From assembly GCA_964511645.1 (NCBI GenBank), contig CAZEGV010000025.1, positions 1 through 37,913 on the forward strand: a DNA stretch of 37,913 nucleotides, read 5' to 3'. Below are positions 7,967 through 16,596 of this stretch, piece after piece. Below the pieces are notes generated by a model, which had not been told where the DNA came from, made no database searches, and saw nothing but the letters and a program-made list of their open reading frames with translations. Numbering within the stretch: position 1 is the stretch's first letter; every line of letters starts with the position of its first letter. This DNA comes from CAZEGV01 sp964511645. Lineage in GTDB: Bacteria > Bacteroidota > Bacteroidia > Cytophagales > JAAEPT01. The position numbers were made by a program, and so were the translations under genes.

Positions 7967-8529
7967 TATTTCTCTCCTGATTTTATTGGCTCACCTACAG
8001 ATACTCTGTACGGGTATTTTTTCTTAGCTGATTTAAACCAAACTTTATGTTGGGCATTATTCTCAGGATCTAGCTTTAACAACTCTTGTGGAGTAATCCC
8101 GACAAAATCAGCCCTTAGCTCATTATAAGCTGCCTTTACTTCATTTAATACTCTCAAATACATTTTGTAACTCGTGCCTCTATCTGCTTTAATTGCCACT
8201 ACTCCAGTCTCTGGGTTGTCACAATAATTAGATTTGACACCGTAATTATTAATAAACAATTTCACTTCCTTACGGAGATTTTTAATCTCGAAAGATTGAT
8301 CTTCTACAAGCATTTTATCTTGAGAGTTAATCAAAATCACAAAAACATTACGTGGAGAATACTCTAGCTTGTTCATCTCGGCATTAGCTGGAGGTAAAAG
8401 CATATTAATCCCTTTATCGCTCGTAATTGTAGTGGTCACCAAAAAGAATATTAACAACAAAAAAGCAATATCAGCCATCGAGCTAGAATTGACTTCTGGT
8501 GTACTATTATCTTTTTTCTTCTTTATCAT
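7966..8529 (-). CDS. exbD: Biopolymer transporter ExbD (first copy)
   Basis: A 187-residue ExbD-type protein. After a lysine-rich head, SSSMADIAFLLLIFFLVTT (15-33) is the transmembrane signature with the conserved Asp20. The rest is a periplasmic domain of about 150 residues. The frame can start one codon earlier at GTG, but the ATG at 8529 makes a TGATG overlap with the upstream gene and is chosen. Two non-identical ExbDs downstream of one ExbB is common in Bacteroidota and suggests a mixed stator ring. No tonB gene is present in the window. Confidence 0.92.
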   Translation of the reverse strand: MIKKKKDNSTPEVNSSSMADIAFLLLIFFLVTTTITSDKGINMLLPPANAEMNKLEYSPRNVFVILINSQDKMLVEDQSFEIKNLRKEVKLFINNYGVKSNYCDNPETGVVAIKADRGTSYKMYLRVLNEVKAAYNELRADFVGITPQELLKLDPENNAQHKVWFKSAKKKYPYRVSVGEPIKSGEK

Positions 8530-9335
8530 CACCCTCTAACTATTCTAGCTACTTCTCCTGCAATAATACCTAAAATAGCTATCCCTAACAATACATAAGT
8601 AACAAGCAACATACCATTAGTATGAGTCAAAGCTGCCGACAAACCTTCTAATTTATCTGTCCAGTTAAGACTACTCGCTGTAGCTTGAAGTGTTTCTGGA
8701 CTTATATCAGCCTTAGACTTCCCTATTAAAAATAAAACCAAAACAACCACTACGCTACCACCAATAACCATAATTGGTTTATAATCTGCTTCTTTAATTA
8801 ATTCAATGATTTTCTTAACTGGAAAAACTAAAAACACTAATAATATAGACAATCCTGTAAGGAAATAAGCACTTGAAAGTACCCAATTTATATTCCCTAC
8901 TTTTTTAGCTTCCAAATGAAGTCTGTTATCAGCATTGAGTTCATCCAATGCCATCTTTTTCTCTACCAATTGGTTGTAACGTATTTCTTCTTTTGTTAAT
9001 TCAGAAAAAACATAACCCTCTGCCTCTTGTGCCTTGCGTTGAACTAAACTTTCCTTTTTACGCTCTGCTCTATCAGTTAGTATTGTTTTTCTAGCTAATT
9101 CTCTACGTTTCAGATATGTAGACTCTTCCTCTAAAATACTGTTATTAAGTAAATATAAGTTAGTTTTATCCGTTTTAGAGTTGTCTGATAATAATTCATA
9201 ATCTGTACCACTCTTATTTTCGTGTATAATATAATTGGTAGACTTATACGAAATATAAGAAACAACCAATAATAAGATAGCAAATCCTAAGATTACAGGT
9301 AATGCGAATTGCTTAATTTTGTTATACAACATCAT
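8529..9335 (-). CDS. Four-span membrane protein of the ExbB-ExbD-ExbD cluster
   Basis: A 268-residue membrane protein of unknown function set between exbB and the exbD pair. Predicted spans lie at about 13-29, 151-171, 190-206 and 245-262. Between the first and second is a charged, probably helical region of about 120 residues (RRELARKTILTDRAERKKES and on). The position is regular in Bacteroidota ExbBDD clusters, where a poorly described membrane protein sits between ExbB and ExbD, so an accessory role in the stator complex is inferred. It is tied to both neighbours by overlapping stop and start codons (TAATG upstream, TGATG downstream). I recognise no named domain. Confidence 0.75.
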   Translation of the reverse strand: MMLYNKIKQFALPVILGFAILLLVVSYISYKSTNYIIHENKSGTDYELLSDNSKTDKTNLYLLNNSILEEESTYLKRRELARKTILTDRAERKKESLVQRKAQEAEGYVFSELTKEEIRYNQLVEKKMALDELNADNRLHLEAKKVGNINWVLSSAYFLTGLSILLVFLVFPVKKIIELIKEADYKPIMVIGGSVVVVLVLFLIGKSKADISPETLQATASSLNWTDKLEGLSAALTHTNGMLLVTYVLLGIAILGIIAGEVARIVRG

Positions 9336-10165
9336 TATTTAGCTATGTCTTCTTCAATAAGCATATCTACCAAGCTAATAGAAGCTTCCTCCATTTGATT
9401 CACAATGGCATCAATTTTAGACACGCAGTAATTATATAGTATTTGTAAAATAACTGCTACAATTAATCCAGCTACAGTTGTCAACAAGGCTGTTTTGATA
9501 CCATAAGCCACTTGATCAATCTTAATATCTTCTGCTTGTTGAATACTCTCAAAAGCTCCAATCATACCGATTACCGTACCCATAAAACCAAACATTGGTG
9601 CTAAAGATATAAATAATGACACCCAAGACATTCCACGTTCTAGTTTTCCCATTTCAACAGAACCATATGCTACAATAGACTTCTCTACTGCTTCTGGACC
9701 TGATGACGCCCTTAATAACCCTTGATTAAAAATAGATGCTACTGGACCTGGTACAGATGCGGTAAGTGCTCTTGCGGCATTTACTCCTCCTTGTTTTAAG
9801 GAATTTCTTGTATTGGCTAATAATTTTTTAACATTAGTAGAAGCTAAGTTAAGGACGATAATACGTTCAATAGCAATTGCCAAACCTATAATCAAACAAA
9901 CTAAAATCACACTCATAAAAGGCACACCACCTTCTATGAATTTTTCTTTCACCTCTTTACGAAGATCTGTAACAGCACCTTCTTCTTCCGCTTTTGCTAA
10001 TTCTTTTTCTAGCTTTATTGTTTTTGCTTCTACCTCTTTATGGCGAACGACCTTTATAGAGTCTTCCTTAGCTTGCTTCAACGAATCTATTTTGGCTTCT
10101 GTTCCTGCAAAAGCTCCTAAAAATGAGACTAGAACAATGAGAGATGTTAAGAATATTTTTTTCAT
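9335..10165 (-). CDS. exbB: MotA/TolQ/ExbB proton channel family protein
   Basis: A 276-residue inner-membrane stator protein. It starts with a signal-like hydrophobic stretch (1-21, ending AFAGTEA) and a charged segment with coiled-coil character (about 25-75) before the first canonical span (about 79-99). The two spans of the MotA/TolQ/ExbB domain follow at about 178-202 and 219-243, with the conserved LAPMFGFMGTVIGMI (188-202) and GIKTALLTTVAGLIVA (222-237). It is the first gene of the cluster exbB-membrane protein-exbD-exbD. The N-terminal extension is longer than in enterobacterial ExbB but is seen in this phylum. Confidence 0.93.
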   Translation of the reverse strand: MKKIFLTSLIVLVSFLGAFAGTEAKIDSLKQAKEDSIKVVRHKEVEAKTIKLEKELAKAEEEGAVTDLRKEVKEKFIEGGVPFMSVILVCLIIGLAIAIERIIVLNLASTNVKKLLANTRNSLKQGGVNAARALTASVPGPVASIFNQGLLRASSGPEAVEKSIVAYGSVEMGKLERGMSWVSLFISLAPMFGFMGTVIGMIGAFESIQQAEDIKIDQVAYGIKTALLTTVAGLIVAVILQILYNYCVSKIDAIVNQMEEASISLVDMLIEEDIAK

Positions 10166-10297
10166 TATTTATCGAGTTAATGTCTTTTGTTTTTAAACAA
10201 CCACTAAGTTAGTAAAAATCAGCTTTTAAATGCAATTAGTTGAGAGTATTTGTAAGTAAAGAAAACATCAACTATATATAGTGTTTTTTTAGGGGGG

Positions 10298-11065
10298 TCA
10301 CAATCCAAACAGCCCCCTTGCATTGTCACTAGTCACTTTACCTACTTTTTCCACGCTTATTTCTTTAAATTCAGCGATTTTTTCGGCTACATTTATTGTA
10401 TAACTTGGTTCATTTCGTTTACCTCTATACGGTACTGGTGCCAAATACGGGCAGTCAGTTTCAAGAATAATATCCTCTAATGACAAAAATGGCACTACAA
10501 CATCCATTCCACTTCGTTTAAAAGTAGTAACTCCTCCCAATCCTAATTTAAACCCTAATTCAACAATTGCTTTTGCTTCTTCTAGGCTTCCGCCAAAACA
10601 ATGAAAAACTCCTCTTAAATTTTTATGCTCTAAAGATTGTAACACCTCTATCGTCTCAGCGGTAGAGTCTCTTGTGTGCAATACAATAGGTATGTTTTTT
10701 TCTATCGCCCACTTTGTCTGGGTAGCTAAAGCTTCTTTTTGTTCACCTATAAATGTTTTGTCCCAATAAAAATCTAAACCGATTTCTCCCACGGCTATAA
10801 AATCACGTTCGTCTAGCCATTTTTTTACCAAACCTAATTCTTCTTCTACGTTTTCTTTTACACTACAAGGGTGTAAACCCATCATCGGCACACATAATTT
10901 TGGATAATCTTTTTCGCATTGAAACATTGCCTCTATTGAACCTGAATCTATATTCGGCATTAATATCTGACTAATACCTACATCCAAAGCCCGCTGTACT
11001 ACCTCTTCCCTATCTTCATCAAACTCTGTACTATAAATATGTGCGTGAGTGTCTATATATGTCAT
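10298..11065 (-). CDS. tatD: TatD family metal-dependent DNase/hydrolase
   Basis: A 255-residue TIM-barrel metallohydrolase of the TatD family, which has 3'-5' exonuclease activity in studied members. The metal ligands can be followed: DTHAH (5-9), GEIGLDFYW (93-101, Glu94), LHTRD (129-133, His130), FHCFGG (154-159, His155) and ETDCPYLAP (202-210, Asp204). The length is normal. It is the last gene of a glycosyltransferase-deacetylase-TatD unit, 11 bases after the deacetylase stop. The link to polysaccharide genes is probably only transcriptional. Confidence 0.93.
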   Translation of the reverse strand: MTYIDTHAHIYSTEFDEDREEVVQRALDVGISQILMPNIDSGSIEAMFQCEKDYPKLCVPMMGLHPCSVKENVEEELGLVKKWLDERDFIAVGEIGLDFYWDKTFIGEQKEALATQTKWAIEKNIPIVLHTRDSTAETIEVLQSLEHKNLRGVFHCFGGSLEEAKAIVELGFKLGLGGVTTFKRSGMDVVVPFLSLEDIILETDCPYLAPVPYRGKRNEPSYTINVAEKIAEFKEISVEKVGKVTSDNARGLFGL

Positions 11066-11076
11066 TATCTATTCTG

Positions 11077-11694
11077 TTATAATATTTTAAAGGATTGCCC
11101 TCTTTTCAAAATTGATTCTAAATATTGTGGTAATACTTTTTTTACTTTTTCTATCATTTTGAGACTATCATGAAACAAAATTATACTACCATTTTCTGTA
11201 TGTTTTAAAGTATTTTGTAAACAGCCCTCAGCAGAAACATTAGGACTAAAATCACCAGAAAGAACAGTCCACATTATGATTTCGTATTTTTTTGATAACA
11301 AATTACGCTGAGAAACCTTCATTCTACCATGAGGTGGTCTTAATAGACTAGTTACTACGCCATATTTTTTTATCTCTAAATCACATTTTTCAATATCACT
11401 ATAATAAGTATTATTATCAGTATCGACACCTCTTATATGACTGTAAGAATGATTGGCTACTCCATGTCCTTCTGCTATAATCCGCTTGAACAATAGAGGG
11501 TGCTTGTTAATATTATCTCCTACACAAAAAAATGTAGCTTTCACTCCATATTCTTTTAATATATCCAAGACAACATCCGTAGCACCTGGCACTGGTCCAT
11601 CGTCAAAAGTAAGATAAATAAATTCATCATTTTTTCTCCAAGTATATTTTGGAAACAAAAAATCAAATATTTTATTATAATTATAAAAAAACAT
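11077..11694 (-). CDS. Polysaccharide deacetylase (NodB homology domain) protein
   Basis: A 205-residue carbohydrate esterase family 4 enzyme that removes N- or O-acetyl groups from a polysaccharide. The NodB motifs are complete: TFDDGP (29-34, catalytic base and metal Asp), NHSYSH (81-86, metal histidines), RPPHG (119-123) and LFHD (173-176). There is no clear signal peptide, although the first 13 residues are aromatic and hydrophobic. It starts three bases after the glycosyltransferase gene, so the two probably act on the same glycan, which cannot be named from sequence. Confidence 0.92.
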   Translation of the reverse strand: MFFYNYNKIFDFLFPKYTWRKNDEFIYLTFDDGPVPGATDVVLDILKEYGVKATFFCVGDNINKHPLLFKRIIAEGHGVANHSYSHIRGVDTDNNTYYSDIEKCDLEIKKYGVVTSLLRPPHGRMKVSQRNLLSKKYEIIMWTVLSGDFSPNVSAEGCLQNTLKHTENGSIILFHDSLKMIEKVKKVLPQYLESILKRGQSFKIL

Positions 11695-11697
11695 CTA

Positions 11698-12822
11698 TCA
11701 AACAGTTTTCAATAAACTACTCCATAATAAATCAGCAGTTTTATTCCAAGAGAATCTCTTAACATTATCTAAACCCAAATGCTTTATTTTCTGATAAAAA
11801 CCTTTGTCCTCAACCAATCTTTTCATCCCTTTATAAATACTATCCACATCAAATGGGTTCACCAATACCGCCGATCCTTTCCCGGCCACCTCTGGCATAG
11901 AAGTGCAATCACTTGTAATCACGGGCACTCCTACCGTTTGTGCTTCTATAATCGGAATCCCAAAACCTTCTAAATAAGGCACGTAAGTCATTGCAAAAGC
12001 AGCCCCCAATACTTTAGCTAGTTCAGTTTCGGACAAACGCCCTGTTCTTATTATATCCTCTTTATGTTTAAGCTCATCAAATGTTTGAGAAATTTCATCC
12101 GTTCCCCAGCCCATCCTGCCTACAAGTAGCATTTTGTGTGGGTAACCTAATGCCTTTAACTTATCAAAGGCTTTTAATAAGCGTACAATATTTTTTCGGG
12201 GATGCAGTGCTCCTATAAATAAAAAATAAGGCTCTCCGTCACTATACGTCTCTCTTATACCCTTAATTTCATTCAAGGACAAGGGAGTGTATTTAGTATT
12301 TATCCCATTATAAACAACATCAATCTTATTGGCATCTATTTGATACTTATCTACTATGTCTGATTTTGTAAACTCGGACACTGTTGTAATCCTTGTTGCT
12401 TTATTTGCAAACTTAGGTGTGTAATAGGTATAGTATTTTCTTTTTAGATAATCTAAATCTTTAGGGTAATGCTCAAAAGCTAAATCGTGAATAACAGTGT
12501 TTTGAGGAATATCTGTTGATAAACAAGCATAGCCATCTGTAGATAAAAACACATCTGGATTTATTTTTATCAAAACATTACTTACAGAATATTCAAACCA
12601 CCAATACCACAAAAAAGGATGTCTAGCAGGCGGGAATAATACGTGAGGGATAACATTATCAGCATAAATAAAGGATTCATCATAAGCTCTATCAAACAGA
12701 AAATGAAATTCTATCTCTGGATGAGATAAAACCAGTCTTTTGAGAATCTCGTGGGTAAACCAGCCTATCCCCTCTAATTTGTCTTTGAGTAAAAAACGTG
12801 TATTAACTGCTACTTTTTTCAT
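11698..12822 (-). CDS. Glycosyltransferase family 4 (GT-B fold)
   Basis: A 374-residue retaining glycosyltransferase. The N-terminal half has the acceptor-side motif LEGIGWFTHEIL (16-27); the C-terminal half has FIGALHPRKN (202-211), which starts the donor-binding Rossmann domain, and PYLEGFGIPIIEAQ (282-295), the EX7E-type motif that binds the nucleotide sugar. It is cytoplasmic with no membrane span. It starts the operon with a deacetylase and TatD, so a role in surface glycan or lipopolysaccharide assembly is likely. A promoter ends five bases before its ATG. Confidence 0.92.
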   Translation of the reverse strand: MKKVAVNTRFLLKDKLEGIGWFTHEILKRLVLSHPEIEFHFLFDRAYDESFIYADNVIPHVLFPPARHPFLWYWWFEYSVSNVLIKINPDVFLSTDGYACLSTDIPQNTVIHDLAFEHYPKDLDYLKRKYYTYYTPKFANKATRITTVSEFTKSDIVDKYQIDANKIDVVYNGINTKYTPLSLNEIKGIRETYSDGEPYFLFIGALHPRKNIVRLLKAFDKLKALGYPHKMLLVGRMGWGTDEISQTFDELKHKEDIIRTGRLSETELAKVLGAAFAMTYVPYLEGFGIPIIEAQTVGVPVITSDCTSMPEVAGKGSAVLVNPFDVDSIYKGMKRLVEDKGFYQKIKHLGLDNVKRFSWNKTADLLWSSLLKTV

Positions 12823-12827
12823 CCTAT

Positions 12828-12859
12828 CAAAAGTAACTATTTTTGACTGAAAGATTCAA
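12828..12859 (-). promoter_or_regulatory. Promoter of the glycosyltransferase operon
   Basis: On the minus strand TACTTTTG (12828-12835) fits TAnnTTTG exactly, and TTG (12857-12859) lies 21 bases upstream. The box ends five bases before the ATG, so the mRNA should be leaderless or almost so. Confidence 0.6.
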
Positions 12860-12918
12860 TGAATTATTTAGAAACCTTATAAAAGGAATAAATAAAATAG
12901 TTTAATACCTAAAAAACA

Positions 12919-13371
12919 TCACTGTGCTTTTACAGCTTCTTTATAATCAGCATTAGTAAATATAAATTCACAATCTCGCCCACCTTTTACTCCTAAACAA
13001 GGGTAATTAGATAACAAACTATTAGACGCTCCTTGTCCTAATTCGGCAAACCGTATCCGATGATGAATAATAGAAACAGAATCATCATAAATCACATTTA
13101 AAAATTCGGAATCTCCATGTCCAAAAGGTTTAAAATCTCCTTCTATTTTTACATCTCCATTTTCCATATTAATTTCTGTAGTCTCAGCTGTATCACCAAT
13201 AGGAAAATATAAAGAGTCTGTTTTTTAAAAATTTTCGTATGAATAGACTACGATACTGTGACCCGATTGATTAATAATGTCGTATTTAGTAAAGGACTCT
13301 ATCTTGTTTTTATCACAAGATATTAGAACTAGAAAAAATATAATCGCAACTACTGTTTTAAACCACTTCAT
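12919..13371 (-). pseudogene. Lipoprotein paralogue interrupted by an in-frame stop
   Basis: Starting at ATG 13371, translation gives a lipoprotein signal (MKWFKTVVAIIFFLVLISC, lipobox Cys19) and continues to residue 48. A TAA follows at codon 49 (13225-13227), and the same frame then stays open to 12919, giving about 150 codons. The part after the stop is the 82-residue open frame starting at 13167. The whole is a paralogue of the lipoprotein at 13967-14431: shared landmarks are the strand near the N-terminus (DIINQSGHSIVVYSY versus VINKSNYSISMYIY) and the C-terminal FTNADYKEA versus FTNDDYNEA. Because both sides are in frame, one base change (AAA to TAA) explains the break. It lies six bases after the preceding gene. 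Function unknown. Confidence 0.75.
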
Positions 13372-13377
13372 TAAGAA

Positions 13378-13977
13378 TTATTTTTTAATTACAAATTCTC
13401 CCGTTTTAAAATCAAAGTATTTATTAACCCCATTTTGATGAAATTTCACAGTAAACTCAAACTTATCCGTTAAGTCTGGGGGGCTATTCAATATAAATAT
13501 CATCTGTTCAGGTACATAAGGACTTGTTTTTAAATAATCTGATAATTTCAGTTTTTGACCTTTTACAACAACATCAAACAAGCTAACTAAGTTACTTCCT
13601 TTGAGGTGATTAGCATCAAAATCTTTAGTTGAAATAATCTCAATATCCTTAATCGTTTCTAAAAGTTGGGGATCTGATCCTGGAGAACAAGCATGAGCCG
13701 TATTTATCAAGCTAAATGAAAATGAGTTTTGATTCAAACTAAAATATGTTTCCGTTTTAGGATTTATCCAAATTGAATACAAATTATAATCAACAGTATC
13801 ATTAAGAATTGGTGAAAATGATACCTTGTTACTATTATAAACAGTTTCACGAACATCCCAATCCAAACCTACCACTTTAATAGCATCTGGAAATGGCCCG
13901 CATTTTTTGCACGACACAAGCTCTACCATCATTAGTAAGGTATAACCTATTGTAATTAAAAATACTTTATTTTTCAT
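13378..13977 (-). CDS. Lipoprotein of unknown function
   Basis: A 199-residue predicted lipoprotein when started at ATG 13977; the earlier alternative start adds 12 residues ahead of the signal. The signal MKNKVFLITIGYTLLMMVEL is followed by VSC with lipidation Cys23, then KKCGPFPDAIKVVGLDWDVR. The remainder is rich in beta strands, with no metal or catalytic motif that I recognise. The start overlaps the preceding lipoprotein gene by 11 bases, and the next lipoprotein starts 6 bases after the stop. The gene sits in an operon led by a secreted metalloprotease. It may belong to one of the DUF families of Bacteroidota lipoproteins, but I cannot assign one. Confidence 0.7.
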   Translation of the reverse strand: MKNKVFLITIGYTLLMMVELVSCKKCGPFPDAIKVVGLDWDVRETVYNSNKVSFSPILNDTVDYNLYSIWINPKTETYFSLNQNSFSFSLINTAHACSPGSDPQLLETIKDIEIISTKDFDANHLKGSNLVSLFDVVVKGQKLKLSDYLKTSPYVPEQMIFILNSPPDLTDKFEFTVKFHQNGVNKYFDFKTGEFVIKK

Positions 13978-14431
13978 AACTCGCCTCATTGTAATCATCA
14001 TTAGTAAACACATATTCGTAACGTCTTATCTCACCCTGTTTTTTATTATCTACATCCTCTGTTTTAGTCCATGAAGTAGATGTTTGAAGTAAATTACGAA
14101 GCACCGTATTTAAAGGGGATGGGTATCTTTTATGGGTAATTGAAACTGTATTATTATAATTCACTTTTACTGAATCGGCGTCTTCAATTGGTAAATTCCC
14201 AGATGAGTACTTTCCTTGAATATAAAAAATACTATGTTCTATTTCTTCTCCAAGAGCAAGAAGAAGGGTGTCTACGGTATTATTACCTTGATATATATAC
14301 ATTGATATACTATAATTAGATTTATTTATCACCTTCTTAGATACTTCCCCTCCTGAATTTTTATCTAAAATAGGACAAGCAGTTAATACAAATAAAACAA
14401 CTAGGAATAATATATTAATTAGTGATTTCAT
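13967..14431 (-). CDS. Lipoprotein with FTNxDYxEA C-terminal motif
   Basis: A 154-residue predicted lipoprotein. The signal MKSLINILFLVVLFV ends in LTAC with lipidation at Cys19. The mature part is beta-rich, with VINKSNYSISMYIYQ, a DSVKVNYNNTVSITH strand pair and the C-terminal YVFTNDDYNEA. It shares this layout with the interrupted gene at 12919-13371, so the two are tandem paralogues separated by one unrelated lipoprotein gene. Its start overlaps the metalloprotease stop (ATGA) and its stop overlaps the next start by 11 bases, which indicates coupled translation. The function is not recognisable; outer-membrane or surface anchoring is inferred from the lipobox. Confidence 0.75.
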   Translation of the reverse strand: MKSLINILFLVVLFVLTACPILDKNSGGEVSKKVINKSNYSISMYIYQGNNTVDTLLLALGEEIEHSIFYIQGKYSSGNLPIEDADSVKVNYNNTVSITHKRYPSPLNTVLRNLLQTSTSWTKTEDVDNKKQGEIRRYEYVFTNDDYNEASYEK

Positions 14432-16266
14432 AATTTTGAATAATACTTAAAGTAAAAATATAATTTTTTAACTGAAAATCCTACTGGCATATTTGACTTA
14501 AGTTCTCTTTTTAAACTACCTAAGCCATAAACATGTTTTAGCATTTGCTCTAGTCCAGCCATTGTGTAGCCGGATATCTCATCATAAGGGTATTTATCAT
14601 CCCCAGCAGGGTACAAATTCCACGTAGTACGATTATCACCAATATAAGGCAATACATTATTAGGAAAACTTAAGACGTGACAATAACCATGATGGGAGAA
14701 TGTATTTGGTAAAGAGCAAGCGTTGCCGTTGTCTGGTAAATAATAAAAGGTATTACCAAACATCCCTGCTTGCTTACCATTTGGGGCTGTTCCTACATAA
14801 CACATTGAACCATTAAACGTCCCACCAGAAGGACACCTGTTACTTGGTTGGTCAAAGCTTTTTAAAGATTGATTGTAACGATCAACTAAATCAATAAATA
14901 GAGGGGTATATATTTTTCGAGTCGGTGAAGATGGTAACCAACGTTGTTTGTTATCTATATTTTTAGATGATGGGTACATTTTTGGTGTATCGTAATTAGG
15001 AAAACCTAAATCATTGTATTCAATTTTGGTTATATACCATTGTACAGCATCTGCCCAGCTTTCTACTATAATATCTGATACTTGTATAAATTGAATTTCT
15101 CCATAATTCATCAATTCTATATGTGACGCATGACCTATCTCATGAATTGTAGTGCTAAATACTTCATTTGTGGGTAACCACCCTTGGGATGATTTGCCAA
15201 AAAGTTGAATTTTAGGAAAAACCCCCGTAAAGTCCCAGTTACCTAAGTTCATTCCGATATAACTACCATTTGACTTTTTGTGATAATAACTGAATTTAAG
15301 TTTAGACCATACATTAGGTCGTTTTAGTCCACCTATGTTTTGGTGGTGATACCGATAAGCGGCGCGATGTATTGTGGAAAAACGTAAAGATTTCCCTGAA
15401 CTAATATTAAGGTTCCACGCCCCCTTTTTCTTAGGCCCGTTAAAGTAAGCTTGGTTTAACGAACCATCTCTAATGTCATATTTCGAGTTTTCCCATTTTA
15501 TACTATAATTCACCTTCCTTTTAAAGCTTCCTGTAACAAAATATCCCGAAGAATTTGTGTAAGACACTTTTACATTAAACCATCTCCTTGCTCTTACTTT
15601 AGCCCCAACAACTGGCACATAACCATTTTTTATATCATCGTACGCTTTTATATAGCCCGACGGATTCCACTTCTTTTTTTTCTTCTCATAAAAAACCTCA
15701 CTTTTAGTACCCTCTAGGTTCCCTGTAATCCGTAAAGCCTCATCTACCAACTCAATCAAAAAATCGCCCCTTTCACTCTGTTTAGTTCCTCCTTTATTGT
15801 ATCCTAAATCTAATAATTCTGGGATAAAAAGCCTAGATAACACTTCATGTTTAATATTTTGAAATTTATATCCTTTTTTAACTACGCAGTATTGCCATGT
15901 AATGACATTTTTAGGTAGTGTTGCATCATGATAACAAACTCCTGTTTTTTTTATCTCAAAATCTAAAGGGTAATCAAAAAGCTCTAACGTAGTATCTGAT
16001 TTAAGTTTTTCTAACTCTTCCTCTGATTTAGGTAAGTATCGAATGTACTGATGAGTAGTAGTAACTTTAATATCTAATCCTTTTTGTCGTATATTATTAT
16101 ATGCCTTTCGCATACTCTTAACTGAATAAGGATTTTTAAGCTTCCTTCCTAACTCAATCATTCCTTCTTCCTTTTGTTTACATGAAGGGTGAATACCATT
16201 AAAGCTACTTAATAGAGTAATCCCAAAAATGACCACTAAAGCGTATACAATATTGTTTCGTTTCAT
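14428..16266 (-). CDS. Secreted zinc metalloprotease (gluzincin-like) with Cys-rich insert
   Basis: From ATG 16266 the protein is 612 residues. It begins with an export signal (MKRNNIVYALVVIFGITLLS), then a region of about 180 residues without a known match, then a carboxypeptidase-regulatory-like beta domain (about 213-268, NGYVPVVGAKVRARRWF). The catalytic centre is HEIGHASH (375-382) with His375, Glu376 and His379; VESWAD (401-406) offers Glu402 as third zinc ligand, as in gluzincins. At 478-529 a four-Cys segment (Cys478, 489, 517, 529) has the CPxGGTFxGxxCYVG pattern of small exported Cys-pair modules. It leads an operon with three lipoproteins. Extension to a TTG at 16350 runs through a GTAA repeat and is rejected. 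Substrate unknown. Confidence 0.75.
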   Translation of the reverse strand: MKRNNIVYALVVIFGITLLSSFNGIHPSCKQKEEGMIELGRKLKNPYSVKSMRKAYNNIRQKGLDIKVTTTHQYIRYLPKSEEELEKLKSDTTLELFDYPLDFEIKKTGVCYHDATLPKNVITWQYCVVKKGYKFQNIKHEVLSRLFIPELLDLGYNKGGTKQSERGDFLIELVDEALRITGNLEGTKSEVFYEKKKKKWNPSGYIKAYDDIKNGYVPVVGAKVRARRWFNVKVSYTNSSGYFVTGSFKRKVNYSIKWENSKYDIRDGSLNQAYFNGPKKKGAWNLNISSGKSLRFSTIHRAAYRYHHQNIGGLKRPNVWSKLKFSYYHKKSNGSYIGMNLGNWDFTGVFPKIQLFGKSSQGWLPTNEVFSTTIHEIGHASHIELMNYGEIQFIQVSDIIVESWADAVQWYITKIEYNDLGFPNYDTPKMYPSSKNIDNKQRWLPSSPTRKIYTPLFIDLVDRYNQSLKSFDQPSNRCPSGGTFNGSMCYVGTAPNGKQAGMFGNTFYYLPDNGNACSLPNTFSHHGYCHVLSFPNNVLPYIGDNRTTWNLYPAGDDKYPYDEISGYTMAGLEQMLKHVYGLGSLKRELKSNMPVGFSVKKLYFYFKYYSKL

Positions 16267-16288
16267 ATTTCTATAAATAGATGATTTA

Positions 16289-16319
<31 letters not shown>

Positions 16320-16370
16320 AGAAAAACAAATATTCATCGACAAATAACAATATTAACCTCTACACTTTAG

Positions 16371-16549
16371 GCTTAGGGATTACAGTGGAAATCCTTTTTT
16401 GTTTTTACCACTTTGGCATTTCGACAAGATCAATGTGACACAAGTAAACTCATCATGACAAAAAAGATATAAAAATAAAAAAGATTGGGAACGAAAAGCC
16501 CGACCGTCGGGGCGAAATAGCCCAGAGAGTGAAACGAAAGGGAAGCCCC
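16371..16549 (+). repeat. Dispersed modular intergenic element, copy 2
   Basis: The head is GCTTAGGGATTACAGTGGAA followed by ATCCTTTTTTG. The middle holds the core TTTCGACAAGATCAATGTGACA (from 16419) and a second partial ATGACA; the middle stem is poorly formed here. The tail has GATTGGGAACGAAAAGCCCGAC (from 16483), then GGGGC (16509-16513) pairing with GCCCC (16545-16549) across a long loop. It fills most of the 352-base gap between rplY and the metalloprotease, with the tail nearest the rplY 3' end. An open frame of 74 codons across it is not a gene. The rest of the gap holds the rplY terminator and the GTAA tract. Confidence 0.7.
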
Positions 16550-16564
16550 TAAAAATCAAAGCAT

Positions 16565-16596
16565 AAAAAAAGCCCTTTCCTTTCGGAAAGAGCTTT
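16565..16596 (-). terminator. Intrinsic terminator of prs-rplY
   Basis: On the minus strand AAAGCTCTTTCC pairs with GGAAAGGGCTTT (16585-16596 with 16569-16580) around a GAAA tetraloop. This is a 12-bp stem with one G-T pair, followed by more T residues. It starts about 22 bases after the rplY stop. Confidence 0.9.

Noticed and set aside
10271..10290. Palindrome ACTATATATAGT followed by a T run
   Set aside because: It would terminate plus-strand transcription, but both flanking genes are on the minus strand; the loopless A/T palindrome is weak.
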